Shown: one piece after another, positions 12,908 to 24,614 of the stretch
How positions within the stretch are numbered: position 1 is the stretch's first letter
Layout of the letters: each line of letters opens with the position of its first letter
DNA from: Avena insularis
Lineage: Eukaryota > Streptophyta > Magnoliopsida > Poales > Poaceae
Length of the DNA: 64,000 nucleotides
Assembly (NCBI GenBank): GCA_023614405.1
Contig: CM042685.1
Span: forward strand, 87,596,684-87,660,683
Reading direction: 5' to 3'
Notes under the pieces: model-generated
Seen by the model: the letters and a program-made list of their open reading frames with translations, nothing else
Told to the model about the DNA's origin: nothing
Databases searched by the model: none
Translations under genes and position numbers: made by a program

Positions 12908-13560
12908 TTTGTCCCGGATATTCAAACAACATATGGGGTAGTAGTTTAAGGAATTCTAGAACTGCATTGGCTGAAAGCACCGGACAGTCCAGAAAAATTG
13001 CCCTGGAGATTCCTCCCAACCGGGACAGTCCGGTGTGTACCGACCAGACATTCTGGATGGACCGGAGTGTTCGGCTCGTACACACCGGACAGTCCGCTTG
13101 GAACCTTGCAATTTTTCGGGCTGCACCGGTGTGTTCAATCGGGACAGATCGGGATTGCTGATACTACTACAAGGGAGATGGTTGCACGGATATGTGATGT
13201 ATCCATGGATCTAGGTAAGATATTGCCCCAAAAGGTTCATCTAGGCCAACCCTAGAGATATAGAAGGGGAGGGGCACCATACCAGCATCCATAGGGGCCT
13301 TCACCGGAGGGGAACAGATCCCAACAGCAAAGGGAGGGTAATGGCCAGCGGCAACTGCAGGATCGAGGGTGGAGAATCCCTCCCGGTGGTGCTCTTGGTC
13401 GAGGGCAGCATCCTGAGTGCAAGAGGGAGTTGGGGAGAAGAATCGGGACTGAACCGTCCACTTATCCCTGACCTCTATTAGCAGATTGAAACCGCTAGGT
13501 CCGAACAGTCCGGGTGAAATTCACGCGGAGAGTCTGGGCTGGCCGGACACTCTGGTTGGT
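12908..13560 (-). pseudogene. Copia B ORF3, N-terminal part, degraded
   Basis: This is the continuation of Copia internal DNA on the other side of the solo LTR. Minus-strand frames between about 13460 and 13160 are open in short runs (for example DAALDQEHHREGFSTLDPAV). Two clusters of the imperfect palindrome ccggacagtccgg, at 12970-13100 and 13495-13570, resemble those of the LTR although this is internal sequence. No domain is recognised. Confidence 0.45.
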
Positions 13561-14040
13561 ACCAGGCAGACACTTTGTCCCCCTTCGACCAGAAAGCCCT
13601 GCTTTCAGATGTTGGGAAAATTTGTGGCAAGAGAAGCATGTTTATAGGTGAGAGTAGGCCTGAGATTCAGATGATGTACTATGAAAAACCAATAAGTCAA
13701 AAATATGTAAAAAATCACAAAATTAAATTCCAACCAAACAACCAAGAACAAACTCTTCACTAGGAAGAGGGCGGTGGCTGAGGCCACCATGTAAGAGTTT
13801 GTGGCATGACACCATGAATAATTATCCTTGGTTTCATATCCACTACTCATCAATAAAGCTCACATATCACAAAATGATATTATGAGAATTGAATTTCTTT
13901 AATGTTGGCATTATGGGGAGAGGGATACTCCAATGTATTAGGACCGCACTCCCCCTATATCCATGCCTACAACTAAACCAAATAAGAGTCAGGACATAGG
14001 TGAGTATGCAAGGTGATCAAGTCAAGCTCCTTGAATCTAT
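13561..14040 (-). other. Non-coding spacer between RNase H and ORF3 of Copia B
   Basis: AT-rich sequence without a convincing frame. The minus strand of 13948-13960 reads ATATAGGGGGAGT, an internal purine-rich tract resembling a PPT. It lies between pol and ORF3. Confidence 0.5.
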
Positions 14041-15055
14041 GATATTTAGTTCATTCCTCAAATAACAAAACCTGGCTTCATCAAGTGGCTTCGTGAATAT
14101 GTCGGCAAGTTGGTCTTTGGTTGACACATAAGATAGCTCAATATCACCTCAAGAAACATGATCTCTAACGAAGTGATGACGAATCTCAATATTCTTTGCC
14201 CTTGTGTGATCCACCGGGTTGTAAGAAATCTTGATAGCACTTTCATTATCACAGTCCATAGCAATTAAGTATAAGCACTAGCAGCTGCCACATACTCGGC
14301 TTCGGTGATGGAGAGAGATATAGAATTTTTATTCTTAGAAGACCAAGACAATAAGGACCAACCAAGGAATTAGCAAGCCCCGGAGGTTGATTTTCTATCA
14401 TCCTTAACCCCCGCCCCCGAGTACGAGAATCCATAAAGAGCAAATGTTGATCCTCGAGGATAACAAATACCATAGTGTGGGGTATGAACCAAATATCGAA
14501 AGATTCTCTTGACAGCCATTAAATTGCTTTCTTTAGTAGTCGCTTGATATATTGCACACATACCTACACTCAACACAATATCGGGTCTAGATGCACATAG
14601 TTAAAGCAAGGAACCAATCATAGACCGGTATACCATTTGATCCACATCTTTACCATTTAGATTTAGTTCAAGATGAGTCTTTGTTACCATGGGGGTAGGA
14701 GATCCATTTAAATCTTTCATGTTGAATATTTTGAGCATATCTTGAGTATACTTGGTTTGGTTGAAGAATGTACCTCCTCTTACTTGCTTGATCTCAAAAC
14801 CAAGAAATACTCTTAACTCCTCCATCACAGACATCCGGAATCGATTAGTCATAAGCTTTGAGAATTCATAATTAAAAGCTTTGTTAGATGAGCCAAGGAT
14901 AATATCATCAACATATATTTGGCATACAAAAGGCTCCCCATTGACCTTAGAAAAAAGAGTGGGGTCGATTTTCCCAACCTCAAACCCACGGTCCAACAAA
15001 AACTCTCTAAGGTGATCATACCACATGTGTGGGGCTTGTTTGAGCCCATAGAGTG
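14041..15055 (-). pseudogene. Copia B reverse transcriptase C-terminal half and RNase H
   Basis: Minus-strand frames begin at the D insertion point with TLYGLKQAP, then the catalytic box VCQIYVDDIILGSS, then the Copia connection region (14601-15059). RNase H follows in two further frames at 14576-14370 and 14473-14249, and its C-terminal part (NPVDHTRAKNIEIRHHFVRD) lies near 14210-14150. The YVDD aspartates are intact. The reading is split by at least two frameshifts and by the 22.8 kb insertion that separates it from the N-terminal half at 37877-38754. The apparent first Met codon lies inside the inserted LTR, so it is not a real start. Confidence 0.85.
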
Positions 15056-16438
15056 TCATACGTCCAAAACCTATCTACTTTCTCGAACACTTTGCTATTG
15101 TTTCTCCCCTAAACTTGTGTGATTTGTATATAACTAACACGGACTGACGTTGTTTTTAGAAAAATTACCTTGGTATCTTGTTTTTGTGCAGAAAATGAAC
15201 TATCAGGAAAAAATCCCAGAAAATATGCCAAAAATCCTATTTCACCAGAAGATCCACGGATCCAGAATATGAGACGAAGGGGAGCCCTGGGTAGCCCACA
15301 ACTCCCTGTCGCACAGGTGGTCCCACCCCGCGCCTGGGAGGGGTGTGGCCAGCCCAGGCACCTCCTAGGCCTCTCTCTTAGCCTATAAGTTGCCTTCTAA
15401 CCTAAAAACTTAGGGGGGTTCGATAGTTTTCCAGAAAGAGTTCCGCTCTGCGGCCGCCACCAAAAACCAAGATTCGGATCCAGAAACTCCGTTCTGGCAC
15501 CCTGTCGGGACGGGGAATTTGGAGAGGATCATCGCCATCGTCATCACCAATGCATCTGCATCAACCACCGATGTTTCCCTCATCCATGAGTGAGTAATCC
15601 CCCGCTGTAGGCTTGGGGATGGTAGGGATTGGATGATTTCTATCATGTAATCGAATAAGATCTATTAGGGCATAGTGCCTAGTATCTCTATTAGTGCTAT
15701 TTGACTTTGTTGCACCTTGTTGTGCTTAATGCTTTTCACTAGGGCCCGACTGCCATGATCTCATATCTGAACTTATTATTGAATCATTATGATAGTATTG
15801 TTTGTGATCTTATCTGCAAGTTGTGTACACATATCATTGTCCGGATCCAAAGGCCCCAAAGTGACAATAATTGGTACAACCGGAGGGGATGGCTGTGGTG
15901 TGAGGATCACATGTGTTCATGGAGTGTTAATGCTTTGCTCTGGTGCTCTACTAAAAGGAGCACCTTAATTGCCAGTAGTTCCCTAGAGGCCCCACTACCA
16001 CGGGCTGGCTGGACAGATGATGATGTGCAAGTTCTCATTGAGAGCATGTATGACTATATTTGGAGCACATGACTAGGATTGTTTAGTACTTGGATGCTTG
16101 TTATTATTTATCTGCAATGCCCTAGATCTTGAAGTTACATTTTTAGACTCGTCCCTGCAACGCCCATCCATCCATCCCTATGCCTACCACACTCGAATCC
16201 TACTGTTACCGTCATTGTTACTATTGATCCTATTTCACTGTTGCTATTACTGTTGCTATTGATTTACTGTTGCTACTGATAAACTTCTATGAGCAAGAAC
16301 TATTTCTAGGTGCAGCTGAACTAACAACTCAGTTGTTAAGGCTTGCAAGTATTCTTTGGCTCCCCTTGTGTCGAATCAATAAATTGGGTAATACTACCCA
16401 TGAAGACTGTTGCGACCCCCTATACTTGTGGGTCATCA
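15056..16438 (+). repeat. 5' LTR of element D
   Basis: A 1383 bp LTR. It starts tcatacgtcc where the 3' LTR has tgatacgtcc, so the first TG has become TC, and it ends gtgggtcatca. A TATA-like cctataag lies at about 15382-15389. ORFs inside it are chance frames. Confidence 0.88.
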
Positions 16439-16449
16439 AGTCTATTTTC

Positions 16450-16467
16450 TGGCGCTGTTGTCGGGGA
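16450..16467 (+). other. Primer binding site of element D
   Basis: TGGCGCTGTTGTCGGGGA begins 11 bases after the 5' LTR. It resembles the tRNA-Asp-type PBS seen in many grass gypsy elements. Confidence 0.75.
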
Positions 16468-16527
16468 CCATAGATTTATTTGTAAGTTTACTTGGATCTA
16501 TTATTGTTCACTGCTAATCCTTTCATC

Positions 16528-18640
16528 ATGGGGAAGTCTCGTGATGGAAAGTTCCCTATTTTACCATTCACTACAAGAAGAGGTACAATCCTAAACACCT
16601 CAGCTGCTCTTTATTCACTGTCTGTTATAAGTAAGCTTGTTACACCACCACCACATACTCATGCTACACACACTGCTACTACTGCTGAGTCTGAAACTGC
16701 TTTTGATGCTCATGATGTTACTTCTATTGTGCTTGATGCGAGTGGTTCATTAGGTCCTTTTCTAGATGCTACTATGGCTAGTCTAGGAAATACCGAAACT
16801 CCTATGAAGACAGTGTTACACCTGTTAGCTCACCTAAGGCTAGTGAGAGTTATGATATTAATGATGGTTACATTGAGTTCACTGATGATTTTTGTTGAAG
16901 AGTGCCGAAACACACATGGTACTAGTGCTATTAAGAGTCTCCTTGCTAGACGTACTATTATTCCTAAGTTGTCCTCTGATCCTAAGTTTGCCACTTCTCC
17001 CATAGATATTAAAGATGAAGATTATGATTTCTCTCTTGATTTATCTTATTTAGATATTGTTGAGAAAGAACCTTTTTGTGGGACTGAAAATGAGAGTGTT
17101 GTGGCTCATATGAATGAGATTTCTACTATGAGTGCTTTATTCTCTGATGATTTTAAGATGCTCAGGTACTTTGTTGCTAAGATCTTCCCTTTTTCACTAA
17201 AAGGATAAGCTAGGGCTTGGTTTAATAGATTACCTCCTGGTTCCATTGATAGCCCTAATTGCTTGATTTCTTCTTTCTTCCCAAAATATTTGCCTCCCAA
17301 TGCTAGACATGCTGCTTTGCAGAGACTTTTTGATTTTAAATAGGGAGAAGAAGAGAAATTGCCTGAGTCATGGACAAGGTTTTTGCCTTGATTCATGCAC
17401 ATCCAAGATGTCCATTACCTAAAAATGAGCTTCTTGATATTTATTATAATGTACTAACTGATGATTCTAGGACCTACCTAGATAGCTTTGCTGATTGTGT
17501 TTTCAGGAAAATGACTCCTACAGATGCTGAAGAATTAATGGCTAAGATAAGCAAGAATTATGATGATTGGACTTCAAATGAGCTGAATACACATGAGCCT
17601 ATTACTCCTGAACCGGTTGTTCCTGATCCATTTCCAACACCAACAACAAAGAAGAGGGGAGTTATTGCATTAAATGATGAAGTGATGAAGGAAGCTAAGA
17701 AGTGTCTAAAGGAGAAAGGTATTAGAGCTGAAGATGTGAAGAATCTACCTCCTATAGAAGAATTATGGAAGCCAATTCCCCACTCATCCACTATTGAGGT
17801 ACACTCTCTCCAACACTTTGATGAAGGTGATATTCCTTATGGTAAGCCTCCTGATCAATGTTTAGAGGAACTTGACACTTTTATTGTTAAACAAGGGTAT
17901 TTTAATAAACAAGTTCAGAATTATTTATTGGAAAACTCTAGAGCTATCCATGAGTTGAAAGATATTGTGGAAAGAACTTCTAATGATATTAAAATGCTTT
18001 GTAAACACTTTCAAATGGTTCAAACTCAACTTTATCAACTTGCTAAGGTACAAAAAGATATGCTAGTTAATGCTTCTGGAGATAAACATGCTTATGGAAT
18101 TAGAACTAGGAGTGGTATAACTTCTCAAGATACGTTATATCCTGAAGGACACCCTAAAAGAATAGAGCAGGATTCCCAACAAGGTGAAGATAGTGGTAGT
18201 CCCCGTAAGATAAAGAAATAAACATAAGATAGTTGAGGAACTACTTGAACCTGTTGTAGATCCTAATAGTATATCTATCTCTGATGCTGAAACTGAGAGT
18301 GGTAATGATAAAAATGAGTCTCCTGATAAGGAGGAAGTTGAGGAAGAACCTGATAAGCACACTAAGAACACTAGGTACACAAAGGAAGATTTTATTGGTA
18401 GTAAACATGGTAAAGAGAGAGAACCTTGGGTACAGAAACCTATGACTTTTCCAGGTAAGAAACACACACAAGTCAAAGGAGGAAGAACACTACAACAAGT
18501 TTTGTGAGTGGATGAAACCTTTATTTTTGAAAATTCCTTTTACTGATGCTATTAAGTTGCCTCCCTATTCAAAGTATATGAAGGATATTGTCTCTAATAA
18601 AAGGAAGATTCCTAAAGAGGAGATTTTTACTCTAGTTGCT
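16528..18640 (+). pseudogene. Element D gag (Athila-type)
   Basis: The ATG at 16528 lies 60 bases past the PBS and opens with MGKSRDGKFPILPF. The gag core begins near 17160 with the retrotransposon-gag pattern (AWFNRLPPGSIDSPNCLIS, then HAALQRLFDF), runs through LPESW and ELMAKISKNYDDW, and is followed by a charged tail with NDIKMLCKHFQMVQTQ. Breaks: stop TAA at 17206-17208, TAG at 17341-17343, a frameshift near 17380, and the stop at 18219-18221 bypassed by a shift. The tail continues to KLPPYSKYMKDIVSNKRKIP near 18550-18610. Gag packages element RNA into particles. No zinc knuckle is seen, which fits Athila-like gag. Family call is good; function is lost. Confidence 0.82.
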
Positions 18641-19266
18641 AATTACTCCTTCAATGGTTATTTCATCACTTGCTAATTACTCCCGATTCAATGGTTATTT
18701 CTACTCTACTTGTTAGTTTCTACTCTGCTTGCTAATTACTCCCTATTCAAACTATTCCTTGCTCCATTAAGAATAATTAAGTTAGAACTTCTTTATGTGA
18801 TTTGGGAGATGGAGTTAGTGTTATGCCTTTTTCTCTCTATAAGAGACTCCAGCTAGAAAAGTTGATACCAACTGATATTTCTTTGCAAATGGCTGATAAG
18901 TCAACTACTATTCTTGTTGGTATTTGTGAGGATGTTCCTGTTCAAGTTTCTCATAATTGCATGGTCTTAACTGATTTTGTTGTGCTTGAAATGCATGAAG
19001 ATGATAATATGTCTATTTTTCTGAAGAGACCTTTTCTTAATACTTCAGGTGCTGTCATCAATTGCAATCAAGGAAAATTAACATTCAATATTAATGACAA
19101 AGAGCACACTGTCTATTTCCCCAAGAAGGTTCTTAAGAGCTATTGCCTGAATTCCATTGAAAATATTGAGGGCATCAAGGTTGGAGAAATATATTGTCCC
19201 ATTCCACAAGAAAATTTTGAAACTATTATGATTGGGACCATTGCTATCAAGTATGAGGTAACATAA
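18641..19266 (+). pseudogene. Element D aspartic protease
   Basis: The open frame 18802-19266 continues the gag tail. The active-site region reads CDLGDGVSVMPFSLYKRL (upstream part near 18796), followed by MADKSTTILVGICEDVPVQV and RPFLNTSGAVINCNQGK, the layout of an Athila-type retropepsin. It would cleave the gag polyprotein. Between gag and protease, 18636-18760 holds three copies of ttgctaattactcc with partial repeats of the flanks, which disrupts the reading. After 19266 the frame stops and no reverse transcriptase follows, unlike autonomous relatives. Confidence 0.82.
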
Positions 19267-20090
19267 TCACCTTGTGGAATGCAAAGTTTTGTTTCATATA
19301 AGATTGTTTTGGTACCAAGACTTGATCAACCTTGTTAACAAAAGGATTTTAATGTACAAAATAATGTTTCTACTATGGTTATTCTTTCTTTCTTTTTCTT
19401 TTCTCCTTCCTAGTCTTTGCTTTAGCTTTAGTTTTGCTAGTTGTTTGCTTGTTTGAGTTTCTTAGAGCTCATGTAGTTTGTCTTTTCGTTTGCTTTTGCT
19501 TCTTCTGAAAAAACTGTTTCTATGAGAAAATCAATTTTCATACCCTGAAAATGGCCAAAAATAAAGTTTCCCGAAAAATCCCAGAAAATTCAAAATAAGT
19601 TTTTCCCCAAAAAGGCGAGTGGCTTTGAGGTGACCCAGGGCCACCCAGGCCCCCACACCCACAGTAGCGGCGCCTACCAGGAGGCGGCGCCTAGGGGGGT
19701 CTGGCCCACCTGGGCCCCTCCAGGCTGCCTCCTAAAAGCCACCTTCTTTCTATCTCCCGATAAACACCGGAAAACTTGCTTAAGCTCGAGTTATTGCTCG
19801 TGATTTTCGATCACCTTGTTCATCCCATCTCAAGTGCTGATTTTTGGTGGGATTGCTCCTTGGTATGTGCCTCCTCCACTTGTCCAATTAGATTTCTGAT
19901 TGGTAGATTGTATCTTGAGTATTTTGCTGCTATAGGTGACAGTTTGTTTGAGCTTACATGCTTGTTCTATGCTTAGAAACTTTGTTTTGATGCATGTGTA
20001 GTCCTGTAGCAAGTTCCTATAGTTGTTGCTCATCATTTATCAACTTAGAACACTTGGTTTGATGGTTGTCTAAAAATTTCAGCAAGGAAG
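19267..20090 (+). other. Leader-like non-coding spacer between protease and second ORF of D
   Basis: It starts as T-rich sequence, then AAAAAT-rich text with repeated cccgaaaaatccc-like words. A GC-rich island at about 19610-19740 carries the direct repeat gcggcgccta twice. A tttcag acceptor-like sequence at 20077-20082 lies just before the ATG of the next ORF. No coding signal. Confidence 0.6.
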
Positions 20091-21115
20091 ATGAGTGCTT
20101 ATCCACTGAACCAATATGACTTGATGGTGCATGAGCCAATGAAGGTTCATCGTGAGGAAGCAGTTTTTCCTTCCATATATCGATGCCATGAATTTATGAG
20201 AGCTGCGGGGATCCTACAAGATTTCCAAACTATGGTTACAAATACAGGGTTGGAAAAATTTGTTGAAGGTGAACCATTCCAATATGTTAAGCTAACCATG
20301 GCTTTTGTGCAGGACTTCTGGTTCACTTGGTATACTTCTAATCCCATGGTCCATTACAAAATATTTAATTTACCTATCGACCTGCCTTTTGCTGATTTCT
20401 GTGCAGCAATTAGAGTACCTCAGTGGGGATCTTGTGAGAAGATCAAGGAGAGGCCCAAGTCACTTATGGATTTATATGCTGAGATTTGCAAGGTTTTGAA
20501 TTCTCAAAGGAAAGTGGTAAAATTTGGAACATTCAGCTCCCAACTATTAGATACTTTGCCTATTTCATCACCAAGTGTGTTCTTGCAAGATAGGTTGCTC
20601 GGAAGTTGTCTTCTTTTGATCTAGCTTTTATTGCAGCTGCTCTGGATAGGAATAGTTCTTATAGCCTGGGTGCCTTGATAGCTCACCGTCTCACCACCAA
20701 CCATGAGAAGGGTGGAATTTGTCGAGGTCTCGTTGCTTCTAGGTTGCTAGATTTCCATGGTTTAGAGACTCATTATTCAGATTTTCAATTCCCCATAGAG
20801 AGGCTTGATATTGAATCCATAATTCAGCATGGTTTTGTTTCCTTCGAGGCTAATGTGAGAAGTTTGCCATATGAATTATCCTTTGCCCAGCAAGGTCGGA
20901 GAAAGGGTAGGACTAAGAAAATAGTTTACTTGCCTGCACCTGTTTTGTTTAACTTTTATAATAGGCAAGGATGGTCGCTTACGGAGGAGGAGCTTGACAC
21001 TTATGTGGGGGAACTCTCCCAGCAAGAGGAGAATGTTCTAGAGGATGCCGAAGACAATTCGATTCAGCCCTCCAACTTGGGAGAGTCTTCATACCAGCAG
21101 CCCTCATTTGATTAG
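20091..21115 (+). pseudogene. Element D second ORF (ATHILA ORF-1-like / plant transposon protein)
   Basis: Starts at ATG 20091 (MSAYPLNQYDLMVHEPMKVH). One frame runs to about 20520, then a frameshift and an in-frame TAG near 20590 lead into the second frame 20606-21115 (LAFIAAALDRNSSYSLGALI, then RGLVASRLLDFHGL). The pattern resembles the uncharacterised plant protein family found in Athila and related gypsy elements. It ends in a Glu/Asp-rich tail (EEENVLEDAEDNS). No catalytic motif is visible and its role is unknown. It sits where reverse transcriptase and integrase are missing. Confidence 0.6.
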
Positions 21116-23400
21116 GGCACGTCTTCTTCTTCATCGCAGGTGCCTGACTATGATCATTCCTATGATGACCCACCAGCATGGGGGTACTATCCGCGTTATT
21201 GAAACCCACTTAGGCCAAAAGCCTAAGCTTGGGGGGAGGTATACCGATGTCACATTCATCTATATATCATGTTCGTTCGGTTCTCTGTATATCCATTATT
21301 TTCGCTTTCTTTTTGGTTTTTGTTGCTTCTTTCTAAAAAACCAAAAATACCAAAAATATTTTTGCTGTTTCTCTTGGTTTGTTTCTTTGTTTCTTTTCTT
21401 TGGTTTTCCTAAAAATAAAAAATCCAAAAATATTTTGCTTTGTTTTTGTTTGTTTTTCTTTGTTTGCTTGTTTCTAAATAATCGAAAACACCAAAAATAT
21501 GTGTTGGTCTTTTTGGTTTTGTGAGTTCTTTGCAGGGTTCAGCTATCCTCAGTGGATTTTGGTTTCATATTAATTATTGAAGTCACACAAGTGGAGGGCA
21601 ATAATGAAGATTAAGACAACTCGAGGTGTGGTAAGAGGCTGGTAACGAACTATATTTGTTTCATTTTTGTACATATACTCATCATTGTGAGCATGCTTAG
21701 CCTATTTGTGTAAGGTGTATGTCATTATGGATGCTTAGTAGTTCTTGCTTGTCTATGATTAGCTCCATCTTGCTAGTACTTTGTAGCGTGTCATATGAAT
21801 GTTTGCTTGCATTGTTTTATTCATACATCGTTCTGATATTGTGGTATCCTCCTTTGAATGTTCATGTGAATCGACATGGCACATGCTCACGCATGCATAT
21901 GACTAATCAATAGTCAGTAAGCCTCGATGATTTATTTTGCCTCAGAGTTCTTATATCACTTTCATGCCATAGTTAGTCCTGTTTTGTTGCAAGCATGATT
22001 ATGACAGCTATTGCTCTCTCGTTTGTCGCTCCCTCTCTATTGCTAGCCTTCACTTGCACTGAGTATGTGCTCTACTTGTGTTTCCAACTCCCCAAAACCA
22101 ATATTGCCAGCTGTGTCCACCATACCTACCTATTAGCATCAATTGCTATTTCAGCGCATATTCCATATGCCGTGTTTTCTTCCAAAATAAAATGTTTGTC
22201 TATTTTGAGAAAGTAAGTTAGTAAAGTTCTCATGAACTTGATGGCACACTTTATTCCTTGCGCTTAATAATCTTGAACCATTGTGACTATTCCATGAAAG
22301 TTATATGCTTGCTAATTATATGCTAGGAGTCAGCATAACCATGTTGTCACGGGGAACGCTTTCAACACTTTCTGTATATCTCATCCAGTTGATTCCTTGC
22401 GCTTTTGTTTACGGATGTTGACCATGTGAAATAAAAGGGGGGGGTTGTGAGTTCATGTATTTTATACATTGTGTTAGAGAAACGCTTGGGCCGCTAGCCT
22501 AAGCCATGCCTAATCATGGTGGAAACTTGCAGCATCACCATAATGAGCATCTATGAAGCGTCCTCAATAAAAATCTATGCATATGGTAAATAAAAAGATT
22601 GTTGAGATGCTCATTGTCTGCTTGCCTTGTCATTTTGGTTATGGGAAAGCTCCTCTACCATGTGCAAGGGGTACCCTGTTGGCGGTTCTCGATGATATGC
22701 ATGCATTTACAATGATAAGAACTTTCAGGTGACCAAATTTGAGTAGCATGCGGAGTGACCCTCGTACTCAAGGGACTTGGGATTTCCAGTCTATGGTCTG
22801 TCAAGCATATGATTCAGAGTAGACCTCACTTTCACCTTAACCACATGAAGATGCCTATGATAGGGGCATTGAGAGCTCGAAGCTAATGAGTACCTTCCTT
22901 TCAGCATTTGGAAGCCTTTCAAACCTTCACAAAACTGTTTTCACAACCTTGTTGAGTCACCACTTATTCTATGAGCACCTTCTTGAGAGCATAGATGTCA
23001 TTCTTGTGTTCGTTCCAAAACTTGGTTAATTATTTCATGACTTTGATGCTTGTATCTCTGATATCTTTACTTCTAGTCTTCATTTGAACTTCAGAGGTGC
23101 CTTGGCATTTATTGTGCTCTTCAAACAAAGGCAAGCGAGATACCACTCTATCATACCTTATTATGAGCATTGCAATGTCGCTTATGTTTATGTTTCATGC
23201 TACTTATTATTATTGATTTGGTTTCTCTTCATAGCTTGCAATGAATATTGAGTAGACTTAGTTGCATACTCCTTATTATGAATTATCTAAGCATCTACTC
23301 CTGTGCCGAGAATATTTACATCATATGAAGCAAAGTGTTCATGAAAGTTCTTTTATCGCACTCAGTTTTCAACTGAATTGCTTGAGGACAACCAATAAGC
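21116..23400 (+). other. Non-coding 3' internal region of element D
   Basis: About 2.3 kb without a credible frame. At 21221-21239 it contains cctaagcttggggggaggt, a polypurine-like sequence nearly identical in design to the true PPT at 23401. This is followed by T-rich tracts interspersed with ccaaaaatat-type words (21300-21500) and then mixed-composition sequence. Long untranslated 3' regions are usual in Athila-like elements. Confidence 0.6.
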
Positions 23401-23416
23401 TAAGATTGGGGGGAGT
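23401..23416 (+). other. Polypurine tract of element D
   Basis: taagattggggggagt directly precedes the 3' LTR start tgatacgtcc at 23417. Confidence 0.85.
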
Positions 23417-24050
23417 TGATACGTCCAAAACGTATATACTTTCTCGAACACTTTGCTATGTTTCTCCTCTAAACTTGTGTGATTTGGAAACAACTAACAC
23501 GGACTAACGCAGTTTTCAGCAGAATTACCTTGGTGTGTTGTTTTTGTGCAGAAAATGAACTATTAGGAAAAATCCTGGAAAATATGCCAAAAATATTATT
23601 TCACCAGAAGATCCACGGAGCCAGAATACGAGATGGAGGGGAGCCCTGGGTGGCACACACTCGCCATGGTGGGCCCACCTCACTGGGAGGGGTGTGGCCA
23701 GCCCAGGCACCTCCTCGGCCTCTCTCTTCACCTATAAGTTGCCTTCTGACCTAAAAAATTAGGCAGGTTTGATAGTTTTCCAGAAAGAGTTTCGCTCCGT
23801 TCTGGCACCCTACAGGGACGTGGATTTGGAGAGGATCATCGCCATCGTTATTACCAACGCATCTCTATCAACCACCGATGTTTCCCTCATCCATGAGTGA
23901 GTAATCCCTCGCTGTAGGCTTGGGGATGGTAGGGATTGGATGAGTTCTATCATGTAATCGAATAATATCTGTTAGGGCATAGTTCCTAGTATCTCTATTA
24001 GTGCTATTTGACTTTGTTGCAACTTGTTGTGCTTAATACTTGTCACTAGG
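23417..24050 (+). repeat. 3' LTR of element D, left part
   Basis: Matches the start of the 5' LTR (15056 onward) with intact TG. It is interrupted after ctagg (24046-24050) by element C. Confidence 0.9.
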
Positions 24051-24599
24051 TGTCGTGGTATTGCCGACGAGTATGCCATGGAGGGGTCCTCATAGTGTGT
24101 GTTTAGAGACGTGGGGTAAGGCGGACGGTTGACGGGTACGAGGTAACACAACTTACCCAGGATCAGATCCCATGATGGTGGCGGAATCCTACTCCGGCTA
24201 TAAATCACTATAAGGGCAAATACGCCGAGTTACAGGGATTGGTTCGCTGTGCGGGGTGCATCGTAGTCGACACCAGATTGTCTGATATTGTGCCCTAAAG
24301 GCTCCCATAGGCCCGACTTATATAGTCGTCAGGTCCTAGGGTTACAGGGAAAAGTCCTAGCCGGACAGGTTACAGAGTCCTACACTGCTTGCAACTAGTC
24401 TAGCGTGTCTTGCACTCCAAGGCTCCGGGTACGTCGGTGACTCCTCCATAGCCTTCCTTTATCTGGCATGGGCCTACCTTCTGGATCCATCTAAATGGGC
24501 CGCCCAGCAGGCCATGGTCCATGCTACAATCTATGGGCCACCCGGGTTATCCGGATAGGAGATATGCTATGAGGATACCCATATAGCATATCCCCAACA
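24051..24599 (-). repeat. 3' LTR of element C
   Basis: A 549 bp LTR, the same length as its partner. A TATA box on the minus strand (CTATATAAG) lies at 24317-24325. Confidence 0.92.
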
Positions 24600-24614
24600 G
24601 TAGCCCCCGGAGAA
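24600..24614 (-). other. Polypurine tract of element C
   Basis: The minus strand reads GAGTTCTCCGGGGGCTAC directly before the 3' LTR. The same gtagccccc word recurs five times at 27211-27575. Confidence 0.8.

Noticed and set aside
21241..21524. Frame encoding a Phe/Leu-rich hydrophobic peptide that could pass as a membrane protein
   Set aside because: It arises from T-rich tracts with ccaaaaatat words in the 3' non-coding region of D. The hydrophobicity is a composition effect.
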